Origin: Streptomyces violaceoruber
GTDB lineage: Bacteria > Actinomycetota > Actinomycetes > Streptomycetales > Streptomycetaceae
DNA: 64,000 nucleotides
Assembly (NCBI RefSeq): GCF_033406955.1
Contig: NZ_CP137734.1
Coordinates: forward strand, 4,030,001-4,094,000
Direction: 5' to 3'
In this document: positions 35,799 to 43,570 of the stretch, in pieces
How positions within the stretch are numbered: position 1 is the stretch's first letter
Layout of the letters: the number at the start of each line of letters is the position of its first letter
Position numbers and translations under genes: made by a program
Notes under the pieces: generated by a model
Database searches by the model: none
The model's input: the letters and a program-made list of their open reading frames with translations, nothing else
What the model was told of the DNA's origin: nothing

Positions 35799-37079
35799 TT
35801 ACGCCTCGTTGTCCTGGTCTTTGTCCACAGCGAGGTTTTCCGGTGCTCCCCAGATGGCGTGCGAGATCTTCCGCGCCGCTTCCTTGAGCATGGGATCGGT
35901 CACGTGCAGGTACCGCGCTCGCATCCGAGCGGCGCCGCCCGGCTCCCAACCCATGATCTGGTCAATGACCCGGTCCGGGACCCCGAGCAGCATCAGCACG
36001 GTCCCCGCCGTATGCCTTGCGTCGTGCAGACGCCCGTCCCGGACGCCGGCGTCTTCCAGCAGCCGCTTCCAGTCGTGGTAGTCCGTGTTCGGACTGAGCG
36101 GCCCGCCCAACGGCTTGGTGAACACGTACTCGGACTCGGTCCACAGGTTCCCGGCCGCCGCACGCTCCCGGGCCTGTGCCTCCCGGTGGGAGCGGAGCAT
36201 CACGACCAGCGGGCCGGGAAGGGGCACAGCGCGGCGCCCGGCGCGTGACTTCGTGTTCTTCGTCTCGCGCCGCGCCTGCACCCGGGCCGGGCAGTAGCCC
36301 GCCTTCCGGCCGCACGGCGCCGCCTCGCCACACCCATGCTCGTACTTCGGCCGCAACCGGTTCCGGCGAAGCTTCAGGTACTCGTTGTCCAGGTCCACGT
36401 CGGACCACCGCAGGCCGAGCGTCTCCCCCTGCCGCAACCCCAGCGCCAGTGCCAGCATCCAGCGGGCACTGTTCCGGCGCTTGTTCACTTCGAGCAGGAG
36501 ACTCTGCACCTCGTCGACTGAGTAGGGCTCTACCTCGTTCTCGTCCTCTTCCATCCGGGGAGGCTTCGCGAGCGCAGCAGCGTTCTTCGCCGCGTGACCG
36601 CGCCGCACAGCTTCCCCCAGGGCCGTACGCGCGGTCCGGTGAGCCTGGTGCGCGGTGCCCGCTTTGCTGCCGGCGCTCTGCATTCGGCGGTACAGGCTCT
36701 CCAGGTGTTCGGGCTCCAGGCGGTCGATGCGGTGCCGACCGATGCCGGGCACGAGGTGCACCCGGACAGCCACCTCGTATCCGTCGTACGTGTTCTCGCT
36801 CACGACGGGCTTGGCGATGTTCTCGACCCAGTGCTCAAGCCACTTCGCGACCGTCCACGGCTTGCCGGGTTGGCGGGCGGACCCCTCGTCGCGCTGCTTC
36901 TCCAGGCGTCGGACCTCGTCCACCAGCTCCTTGCGCGTAGGGCGCGTCAGGTGTCGGCGGTAGGGCGTTCCGTCGTCCTTGTAGCCCATGGGCACACGGG
37001 CGTGCCAGCGTTCGTCTTTGCCCAGGTAGATGGCCGATTCGCCGTTGGCTCGGCGAGTGCGCTTCTTCTCCTCTGCCAC
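35799..37079 (-). CDS. int: Site-specific tyrosine recombinase (AICE integrase)
   Basis: 426 residues. The N-terminal SAM-like core-binding domain (about residues 75-165) is followed by the catalytic domain with Arg216 (GLRQGE), Lys near 277 (TKNTKSRAGRR), His352 and Arg355 (LHDARH), and the nucleophile Tyr390 (RARYLHV). A small Cys-bearing insertion (GCGEAAPCGRKAGYC, residues 249-263) is present. The start is GTG at 37079, where GGAGG has 8-nt spacing; the ATG at 37103 precedes the ribosome site. It reads towards attL, as expected for site-specific integration in tRNA-Ser. Confidence 0.95.
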   Translation of the reverse strand: MAEEKKRTRRANGESAIYLGKDERWHARVPMGYKDDGTPYRRHLTRPTRKELVDEVRRLEKQRDEGSARQPGKPWTVAKWLEHWVENIAKPVVSENTYDGYEVAVRVHLVPGIGRHRIDRLEPEHLESLYRRMQSAGSKAGTAHQAHRTARTALGEAVRRGHAAKNAAALAKPPRMEEDENEVEPYSVDEVQSLLLEVNKRRNSARWMLALALGLRQGETLGLRWSDVDLDNEYLKLRRNRLRPKYEHGCGEAAPCGRKAGYCPARVQARRETKNTKSRAGRRAVPLPGPLVVMLRSHREAQARERAAAGNLWTESEYVFTKPLGGPLSPNTDYHDWKRLLEDAGVRDGRLHDARHTAGTVLMLLGVPDRVIDQIMGWEPGGAARMRARYLHVTDPMLKEAARKISHAIWGAPENLAVDKDQDNEA

Positions 37080-37159
37080 TGGCAGTTCCTCCGGTCGGTA
37101 CAAGGCAGACAGACCGGAGCACCGCCCGCATGTCGGGCGGCGCTCCGGAAGGAGCGAGA

Positions 37160-37393
37160 TCAGGCGGCGCGCTGCTCAGCGCGGCGGAGGGCGAGGTAGG
37201 CGGCGGGGGCGTCGGCGGGGACGCGTCGGAGTCCGCCGATGGTCAGGGACTCCAGCTCTCCGGCGCGGATCAGGGCGTAGCACGTGGTGCGCCCGACGCG
37301 GAGGCAACGGGCGGCCTCCTCGACGGTCAGCAGCACGGGTGCCGGTTCGCCAGCGTCAGCGAGAGGTGCGATGTCCACGGTGGCGAGGCGCAT
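37160..37393 (-). CDS. xis: Excisionase / MerR-type HTH protein
   Basis: 77 residues with a winged HTH (LLTVEEAARCLRVGRTTCYA, LIRAGELESLTIGGLRRV). This size and place, directly upstream of int, fit an AICE excisionase (recombination directionality factor). The ATG at 37393 follows AGAGGAGA. 80 nt separate it from int. Confidence 0.88.
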   Translation of the reverse strand: MRLATVDIAPLADAGEPAPVLLTVEEAARCLRVGRTTCYALIRAGELESLTIGGLRRVPADAPAAYLALRRAEQRAA

Positions 37394-37772
37394 GGAACGG
37401 TCTCCTCTGGGCGGAGTCTCGGGAGTTCGCTTCTGTCCGAGGTGCGGATTTCTGCGTCACTGCGTCAAACGCGTCATGCGGGCCTGTGACCTGCGCCTTT
37501 GCGTGACTCGGCGGTGTCGGGTGTCTGTCACGGCCGGATGCGTGTGTCACTCGGCTGTGACGCGGGTGACGTGGTGTGACACACGTTTCGGGCGTCTGCG
37601 TCACGCTCGTTCGAGCAGGTCAGGGACCGTTATGGGGGTGACGGATGACGCGGTGACGCGGGGGCTCTCTCTTAGGACAAAAGAGAGGGGGTGGTTTCTG
37701 TTTGTGGTGCGGCTTCGGTGTTGAAGAAGGAGCCGCTTCGCGGCGCGTTCTTGGGGCGGCTTTCGCCGAACA
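37394..37772. other. GTGAC/GTCAC-rich intergenic region, candidate replication origin
   Basis: About 380 nt without a gene between xis and rep. From 37454 to 37655 the pentamer GTGAC or its complement GTCAC occurs about 11 times in both orientations, within repeated TGCGTCAC and GGTGACG contexts. This pattern is like iterons or an initiator-binding array, and AICEs replicate from a site near rep. Function is inferred from the pattern and position only. Confidence 0.5.
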
Positions 37773-37809
37773 GCAAGAGGAGCACCAGGGCGCCGGGTGC
37801 TCCTCTTGC
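37773..37809 (-). terminator. Terminator of the rep operon
   Basis: A 14-bp stem GCAAGAGGAGCACC / GGTGCTCCTCTTGC with a 9-nt loop, 26 nt past the stop of the Rep gene. Confidence 0.8.
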
Positions 37810-37834
37810 TTGTCGTGCAGCCGAGCGCGCCCTG

Positions 37835-39310
37835 TCAGTGCAGGGAACCCTGTTGATGCAAGGGCTCGGGCACGGGCCGGGTCATGGCGATGTAGCGGGC
37901 GGCGCTGGTGCGTCCCCAGTCGATGACCACGCCACGGGCGGCGAACGTGGGCTGGAGGCGCTTGAGCCGGTCGGAGAGGACTTTGCCGGTGGTGGGCCAG
38001 CCCTTCGGCAGGGGACGGCAGTCCTCGCCGCTGTGGAGGCGGCTGAGGCAGTCCAGCCATTCCGAGGAGGTCATGCGCTGCTCTGCGCCCGGTTCGAGTC
38101 CGGCGGCGTGGTGCAGCACGGTCTGTGCCAGCAGGTCGCCCTCGATCACGTCGTCGTTGAGGTCGTCGAGGCTGGCCCGGTAGGCGGGCAGGGAGGCGAG
38201 GCCGGTGGCCGTGTCGAACTGCGCGCACAGGTGGGCGAAGTCGGCCATGCGCAGGTCGGTGGGGGTGGGGGCGGTGGCGGCCCGGACCTTGACGGTGAGG
38301 TCGAGGAGCGAGCCGAGGATCACGGGCAGCGCGGCGGTGAAGTCGGCCCACAGTTCCGCTTCGGTGCGCCGCACCGTCGGGCGTTCCAGTCGAAGCGGCA
38401 GGAGGCGTTCGGCGAGGTCGGGCCGGATCACGCCCACGTCGATGCCGGTCAGGAGCAGGGGGCGGCGGTAGCGGGAGCGGTACACGTCGCCGTCGCTGAA
38501 CAGGGCGCGCTTGATGGACTCGGCTCCGGTGACGATGCAGCACATGAGGTCGGACAGGTCCGGGGCCAGGTGGGAGAGGTTGTCCAGGGCGGTGATCCAG
38601 CCTGCCGCCACGGCGGTGATCAGGCTTTCCTCGTCCTTGGGTGCGCGGCGCAGGTCGCCGCTCATGCCCTCGATGATGCGCACGAGCATGCGGCCCGCGG
38701 TGGACTTGCCCGCGCCCTGCGGGCCGGTGAGGAACGGCGCGGGGACGGGGACGCCCGGCTCCAGGCAGCCGACGAGCCAGGCCAGCGCCAGGCATTCGGT
38801 GTCCGGGGTGGCGAAGTTGGTCAGCCTCAGCAGGGCGTCGATGCCCTGCCCGGCGGTGTCCTTGGCGGGCAGGGGCAGTTCGCCGGTGAGCTGGGTGCGC
38901 CGCCAGCAGACCTCGGCGGGGTCGGGGACGGCGATGGTCCAGCCGGTGGGGTGGATGCGCACGGACTGGCCGTCGTCGCGGCCGAGGTCCAGCCAGGTGG
39001 CCCCGTCCGAGCCGGGGGCGACGCGGATGTGGGTGGCCTGCACGTCCTGGGAGAGGGCGAGTGCTTCGATCAAGTCCAGTGCCTCCTTCAAGGCGGTGCC
39101 GTTGAATACACCGACCCCGTCGCGGAACAGTCCGACCATGAGTTCCTGGCGGTGGCTTCCGGTGGTGCCCTGGGAGCGGATGGGGCGGGCCACGGGGTGG
39201 CCGTTGCGCTGGGCGTAGACGGTGCCGTCGACGGTGCGGAAGTAGCGGAAATGGGCCTGCGCGTAGTCGGTGATGACCTCGCGGCCCGGCGTCTTCTCGT
39301 CCTCGGACAC
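37835..39310 (-). CDS. AICE replication protein, P-loop helicase-like (Rep)
   Basis: 491 residues. Walker A FLTGPQGAGKSTAGR at 196-204, a Walker B-like WITALDNLS, and an arginine-rich sensor region (SIKRALFSDGDVYRSRYRRP) suggest a superfamily 3-like replicative helicase or primase-helicase C-terminal module. The C-terminus (ARGVVIDWGRTSAARYI) is of the winged type found in primase-associated helicases. The start ATG lies 3 nt from the stop of the primase-polymerase gene, so the pair probably works together in element replication. Confidence 0.82.
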   Translation of the reverse strand: MSEDEKTPGREVITDYAQAHFRYFRTVDGTVYAQRNGHPVARPIRSQGTTGSHRQELMVGLFRDGVGVFNGTALKEALDLIEALALSQDVQATHIRVAPGSDGATWLDLGRDDGQSVRIHPTGWTIAVPDPAEVCWRRTQLTGELPLPAKDTAGQGIDALLRLTNFATPDTECLALAWLVGCLEPGVPVPAPFLTGPQGAGKSTAGRMLVRIIEGMSGDLRRAPKDEESLITAVAAGWITALDNLSHLAPDLSDLMCCIVTGAESIKRALFSDGDVYRSRYRRPLLLTGIDVGVIRPDLAERLLPLRLERPTVRRTEAELWADFTAALPVILGSLLDLTVKVRAATAPTPTDLRMADFAHLCAQFDTATGLASLPAYRASLDDLNDDVIEGDLLAQTVLHHAAGLEPGAEQRMTSSEWLDCLSRLHSGEDCRPLPKGWPTTGKVLSDRLKRLQPTFAARGVVIDWGRTSAARYIAMTRPVPEPLHQQGSLH

Positions 39311-39313
39311 GGC

Positions 39314-40165
39314 TCACATCCCCAAAGCGGTCAGGGCGTTGGTCCACGCGTCCGTGCAGTGCCGGGCCGTCTCGCCCTTGGCCTGCGCGGCGGTGAACAG
39401 CCGGGCAACGTGGGTGTCGGTGAGGCAGCCGCACCGGCCGTGCCGGGACAGCACCGCGAGGAACGTCCGGTACACGGTCGCGTGGACCGCGCTGGACGCC
39501 TCCGTGATGCGCTGCTCCGCCATCACGACACCCCGTTCCAGGAAGACGGGCGTGCGGTGCGGGCACTCCCCCTGACCGCCCCTCAGCGGCCCTGGGAGCG
39601 TCTGTGGCGCCCTGGGGGCGGGGGACGGCTCCTTCACTGCCAGGGCGCGCACAGCGTCCGGGAGAACGGCCATGGTGCCGGTGCCGGGACCGAGCCAACG
39701 GACGTAGGCCATGGTGGACTTGATGTCGACGCCGGGCCGCACGGCGTTGCGGGACGCCATGGCGCCCCGGTAGATCCAGTGTTCGCCGCGCGTCGTCGGC
39801 ACGGTGCGGGTGGTGGGCAGGGCGGTGCGGGCCCAGGCGATGGCGTTGGCGTCGTCGAGGTCGAGGACGGTCAGTCCGCCGCCGCCGGGGTGGTAGGCGA
39901 CGCACACCGCCTGTCGCCATGCCGCCGCCCACTCGGGGGAGACGATGACGGCGGGGTCGGTGGTGGCGGCAGCCCATCCGTGGCAGACGCCGGGGCACCG
40001 GCACGGGCCGGGCACCTTCATGTTCGGTCGGCCGCCGCATGCGTTGTCCACGCAGGCGGGGCAGTTGCCGAACGGGACCTTGCCCCGGCGCAGGGGCAGC
40101 ACGGGGACGCCGGATGCGGCAAGGCTCAGCGCCGTGTGCTGCGGGTTGGGCGTGGGTTGCGTCAT
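39314..40165 (-). CDS. Bifunctional DNA primase/polymerase (Prim-Pol domain)
   Basis: 283 residues. The N-terminal Prim-Pol fold is visible: ALSLAASGVPVLPLRRGKVP, a Cys cluster (CPACVDNACGG..CRCPGVCHGW), the catalytic acidic pair in LTVLDLDDANA, TTRGEHWIYRG and the conserved GVDIKS segment. Prim-Pols start DNA synthesis de novo on AICEs and related plasmids. The ATG at 40165 follows GGAGAT. It is translated with the Rep gene just downstream. Confidence 0.88.
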   Translation of the reverse strand: MTQPTPNPQHTALSLAASGVPVLPLRRGKVPFGNCPACVDNACGGRPNMKVPGPCRCPGVCHGWAAATTDPAVIVSPEWAAAWRQAVCVAYHPGGGGLTVLDLDDANAIAWARTALPTTRTVPTTRGEHWIYRGAMASRNAVRPGVDIKSTMAYVRWLGPGTGTMAVLPDAVRALAVKEPSPAPRAPQTLPGPLRGGQGECPHRTPVFLERGVVMAEQRITEASSAVHATVYRTFLAVLSRHGRCGCLTDTHVARLFTAAQAKGETARHCTDAWTNALTALGM

Positions 40166-40254
40166 GCTGGGGTATCTCCAGTTCCTTGGTTGGTTCTGGC
40201 GAGCAAGGGCGGCCCCGCGTTCTTGGCGGAAGGTGGGGGCCGCCCTTGGCGTAG

Positions 40255-40719
40255 CTAGCCGTGGAAGTGGTTGCGCTTGATCACGGCCTTGCGGATGTTC
40301 ACGGTGGTGCCGCCCTGGTGGCCGCGCGTGCTGAAGAGCTGCACGGCGATCCATCCGCCGAAGATCACGGCGGCCAGGATGATGAGCTGGGTGATGAACG
40401 CGGTGAGTGCGGCGATGAACGAGGTGAGCAGGACCAGCCCGCCGCACACCGCGAGGAACCCGGCGCCGCCGAGGGCGACGTTCACGGCCGTGCGGGACAC
40501 GGCCGGTTTGGCGGCGACCGGCTCAGGGCGGGTCGGTTCGATGGCGTAGCCGGTGACGACGCGGCCGTCCGGCAGGACGATGCTCGCCACCGCCGGAACG
40601 GCGCCCGGCTGCACCGGCACAACCGGCGCCGCGACGGGCACGGCGGGCGGGTACGGGGTGGGCTGGTGGACCTCTACCGCCCGCTGTGCGGGCACGTGCG
40701 GAGCCTGTTCGGGGTACAT
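40255..40719 (-). CDS. Small membrane protein of the AICE (unknown function)
   Basis: 154 residues. The N-terminal 60 residues are Pro/Val/Ala-rich (VPVAAPVVPVQPGAVPAVAS). The segment after it, VVTGYAIEPTRPEP, leads into two adjacent hydrophobic helices (FLAVCGGLVLLTSFIAAL, TQLIILAAVIFGGWIAVQLF) and a basic tail. It may belong to DUF6251, from memory. Position suggests a helper for transfer or replication at the membrane. The ATG at 40719 has GGAAGGGA upstream. Confidence 0.72.
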   Translation of the reverse strand: MYPEQAPHVPAQRAVEVHQPTPYPPAVPVAAPVVPVQPGAVPAVASIVLPDGRVVTGYAIEPTRPEPVAAKPAVSRTAVNVALGGAGFLAVCGGLVLLTSFIAALTAFITQLIILAAVIFGGWIAVQLFSTRGHQGGTTVNIRKAVIKRNHFHG

Positions 40720-40860
40720 GCGGAATCCCTTCCGGCCGAGGGCCAGGGAGGCAGAGACACCCCCTTCCGGGTGCCCTGCGGAGGGGTGTTTCGGGGGTGT
40801 GACCTGCGCGCCTCCCTGACTCCCTGGGCGATCATTCGCGCAGGTCAGAGCCAGGGAGGC

Positions 40861-40904
40861 GGGGCAGGGAGGCGGTCAGGGAGTTCTCCCTGACTCCCTG
40901 CCCC
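40861..40904. terminator. Long interrupted palindrome downstream of tra
   Basis: GGGGCAGGGA and GTCAGGGAG on the left pair with CTCCCTGAC and TCCCTGCCCC on the right, giving a 19-bp stem with a 4-nt bulge and a 2-nt loop. Further CCCTGACTCCCTG copies lie at 40812-40826. It is 23 nt past the tra stop, so it may terminate tra; its length and the repeats also fit a protein-binding or transfer site. Confidence 0.6.
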
Positions 40905-40926
40905 GGCGGCGGTCGGCTCCCTGCCG

Positions 40927-43047
40927 TCATTCGGCGGAAGCGGAACCTTCGTCTTCGCGGTTGGCGAGTGCGCGGGCGACGCGGTCGCGGGCCACGCACA
41001 TGACGCCGTCGGACTTGTACGGCCCGGCGTCGGCGTCGTCGAGGACGCGCTTGAGGTCGAGGAACGACCAGTCGCCGTAGGCGTCCGCGTTCCGCGCGGC
41101 GAGCCGCGCGAGCACGTCCTTGGTCCTCACCCGCGGGGCGTCGCCGATGACGGCGGCGATGTCGGCGAGCGGGTCGTGCTCCGCGCTGCGGTCGATGGCG
41201 TGCAGGGTGGTCACGCCGTCGCGCAGGGCCTTGGCCCGGTCGGTGATCGCGGTGGCGGCGTCGTCGTCGATGTAGTGCGTGCGTACCGTGATGGACGACT
41301 GCCCCGCCGGGATGCTGATCCCGTCGGAGGCGACGACCAGGGTTCCCCGGTCCAGCCCCGGACGCAGCAGGTTCGGCGCCGCCCCGCCGTCAACGGCCTT
41401 GTCCCCCAGGGCCATGCGGGCCTGCGACTCGGTGCCGAGGGCGAGGGAGGCGCGGGTGTGGGCGCCCTCGCGCACGAGCTTGGGCAGGTTCTCGTTGGTC
41501 GGGTCTTGTGTGCCCTGCCACATCAGCACGTTGACCGCGCGGCCCTGGTTGTGGATCTTGCGGACGGCCATGAAGTACCGGGAGTCGGCCTTGGCGCCGC
41601 CGTACGGGCGCTTGTCCTTGCCGGTGCCCTTGGCGGGGCACATGAACGCGACCTGCGCTTCGTCGACCAGCACGATCAGCGGCGGGAACACCGTGCCGGG
41701 CGGCGCCTGGAGACGCCGGTTCATCTCGTCCACGGCGCCCTCGACCATCTCGGTCACCTGGATGACGTGCTCGTCCGTCGGCCCCTGGATCAGCGTCGTG
41801 GCCAGGCCGTCGAACATGGCCCAGTCGCCCGCGCCCTTGAGGTCGCCCATGAGGAACTGCACGGACTTGTCCAGGGACAGCCACAGGGCGAGGGAGCGCA
41901 GGGCCACGGTCTTGCCCTGGTTCGACAGACCCGTGATGAGCAGGTGGCGCTGGTAGAGGGACAGGGCGGCAGCGTCCCCGCGCAGGTCCTGCCCCCACGG
42001 GGCCTTGCCCTTGGTGTAGTCGGCGGTCATCGTGTCGTCGGTGACCAGCGGGGACGGCCCGATCGGCTCGTCCAGGGCGCCGGAGTCGGCGACCCACAGC
42101 CGCACCGTCCGGGCGGCCTGGGGGATGGTGATGAAGACCTCGTGTTCGTGCCGGGTCAGGTTCTCGGCGAGCTTGCGCCGCTTGGCCTGCACCTCGTTCG
42201 TGGCCACGCCGGAGGGGAGGGTCACGTCGACCTCGACGCCGCATCCGGCGATGCGGATCGGGCCGAGCATCGAGGCGCCGGCGTCGCCCATCTCCTTGAT
42301 GGCCCGGGCCAGGGCCGGGACTCCGAGGTCGCGCAGGGCCTTGACCACGATGGACGGCGTGATCGGCTCACCCTCGCTGTTGCGGACGTTGGCGGGCAGC
42401 GCCCAGGCGGGGGCGGCGTGCTGCTTGCGGCCGACCGACCACAGGGCCAGCAGGGCGAGGAACGGGCCGATCGACAGGGCCGGACCCCACACCACCTGCA
42501 CGATCCGGATCAGCAGGGCGATGAAGTCGACCGTTGCCGACAGCGGCGTGATCACGTCCCCGACGTGGCCGGTGCTGATGGCCATGACGACTCCGAGGGC
42601 GACCAGGACACCGATGCTCATCCCCGCGCCCACGGCGACGCCCTTGGCGGCCTCGACCGGGGAGTGCAGGAGGTCCATGCGGCGGTGGTGGCGGGCGGCG
42701 CGGAAGCGCTGCAACCGCTCTTCCCACTCCTCGGCCGCTTCGAGGTTCCCGGCGGCTTCCGCCGCGCGGATCATCCGCTCGTACCGGGAGCCGGTACGGC
42801 CGTCCCACGCCCGACGGGCCACGATCCGGCCGCCGTTGAAGGTGTAGAGGCCGTGCCGGGCCGCCGCCCGCACGGTGGCCCGGGTGGTCTCGTGCGTGGC
42901 GGCCGACTTCACCGCGCGGCCGGAGCGCACCCACAGCGGCACCGGGCGGGCCGGGGGCGCGTCGGGCACCACCGTGAGCACCGTCGGGGCGGTGTCGGCG
43001 GTCGGGGGGTCGGTGGCCTTGTGGAGGTGAACGACGTTCTCAGACAT
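40927..43047 (-). CDS. tra: FtsK/SpoIIIE-type conjugative transfer protein (Tra)
   Basis: 706 residues. Two membrane segments (GVAVGAGMSIGVLVALGVVM near 145, LSIGPFLALLALW near 197) precede a motor domain with Walker A GLSNQGKT at 373-381 and Walker B PPLIVLVDEAQ near 460. This is the single motor by which Streptomyces plasmids and AICEs move double-stranded DNA into the recipient. The ATG at 43047 has AGGAG at 11-nt spacing. It is the last gene of the transfer operon that starts at 46315. Confidence 0.92.
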   Translation of the reverse strand: MSENVVHLHKATDPPTADTAPTVLTVVPDAPPARPVPLWVRSGRAVKSAATHETTRATVRAAARHGLYTFNGGRIVARRAWDGRTGSRYERMIRAAEAAGNLEAAEEWEERLQRFRAARHHRRMDLLHSPVEAAKGVAVGAGMSIGVLVALGVVMAISTGHVGDVITPLSATVDFIALLIRIVQVVWGPALSIGPFLALLALWSVGRKQHAAPAWALPANVRNSEGEPITPSIVVKALRDLGVPALARAIKEMGDAGASMLGPIRIAGCGVEVDVTLPSGVATNEVQAKRRKLAENLTRHEHEVFITIPQAARTVRLWVADSGALDEPIGPSPLVTDDTMTADYTKGKAPWGQDLRGDAAALSLYQRHLLITGLSNQGKTVALRSLALWLSLDKSVQFLMGDLKGAGDWAMFDGLATTLIQGPTDEHVIQVTEMVEGAVDEMNRRLQAPPGTVFPPLIVLVDEAQVAFMCPAKGTGKDKRPYGGAKADSRYFMAVRKIHNQGRAVNVLMWQGTQDPTNENLPKLVREGAHTRASLALGTESQARMALGDKAVDGGAAPNLLRPGLDRGTLVVASDGISIPAGQSSITVRTHYIDDDAATAITDRAKALRDGVTTLHAIDRSAEHDPLADIAAVIGDAPRVRTKDVLARLAARNADAYGDWSFLDLKRVLDDADAGPYKSDGVMCVARDRVARALANREDEGSASAE

Positions 43048-43153
43048 GCTGGAACTGCTCCTGACTGCCCCCAGCGGGGCGGGAGTAAGGGAGAGCGCCG
43101 GGGTGGCCGTGTCCGTGGAAAGAGGCGGCCCCCCGGCGCGGGAAATGGGCTGG

Positions 43154-43555
43154 TCAGAACCAGCCGGACGACTTCTTGGCGGCCTTGTCCCGGGCGGCCT
43201 CGGTGAGGAGGCGCTGACGCTCGCCGTGCAGGGCGGTCAGTTCCGCGTTCAGCCGGATCTCGGCGCTGTTGCCGGTGGCGTCCATGCGCTGTTCCTCGCG
43301 GCCCGCGCTGCGGCCCCGGGCGACCTTGTAGCCGCCGACGGCCAGCGAGCGGGCCATGGCCCGGCGCTCACTGCCGTTCAGCGGCCACCACTCGCCCCGG
43401 CGGACGGCGTCCAGCTTCTTCTGTGTCGCCTGGACGCCGGTGATCCGCACGGCTACGGCGGGCTCCGCACGGTCGGTACCGGCGTGCAGGATGACCGCCT
43501 CGGCGGTCAGCGTCGCGAAGTCGCCTCCACAGTTGAAGGTGAAGCGGTTGGCCAT
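43154..43555 (-). CDS. Hypothetical AICE protein
   Basis: 133 residues. It starts MANRFTFNCGGDFATLTAEA and has a conserved-looking core (AVRITGVQATQKKLDAVRRG, EWWPLNGSERRAMARSLAVG) and a Lys/Ala-rich tail. No family recognised. The ATG at 43555 follows AGAGGAC, 15 nt after the methyltransferase stop, inside the transfer operon. Confidence 0.75.
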   Translation of the reverse strand: MANRFTFNCGGDFATLTAEAVILHAGTDRAEPAVAVRITGVQATQKKLDAVRRGEWWPLNGSERRAMARSLAVGGYKVARGRSAGREEQRMDATGNSAEIRLNAELTALHGERQRLLTEAARDKAAKKSSGWF

Positions 43556-43570
43556 CGGTGTCCTCTCAGG

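Noticed and set aside
37620..40040. An 806-codon minus-strand frame over the rep genes
   Set aside because: Shifted shadow of the Rep and primase-polymerase genes, His/Arg-rich as expected for that frame.
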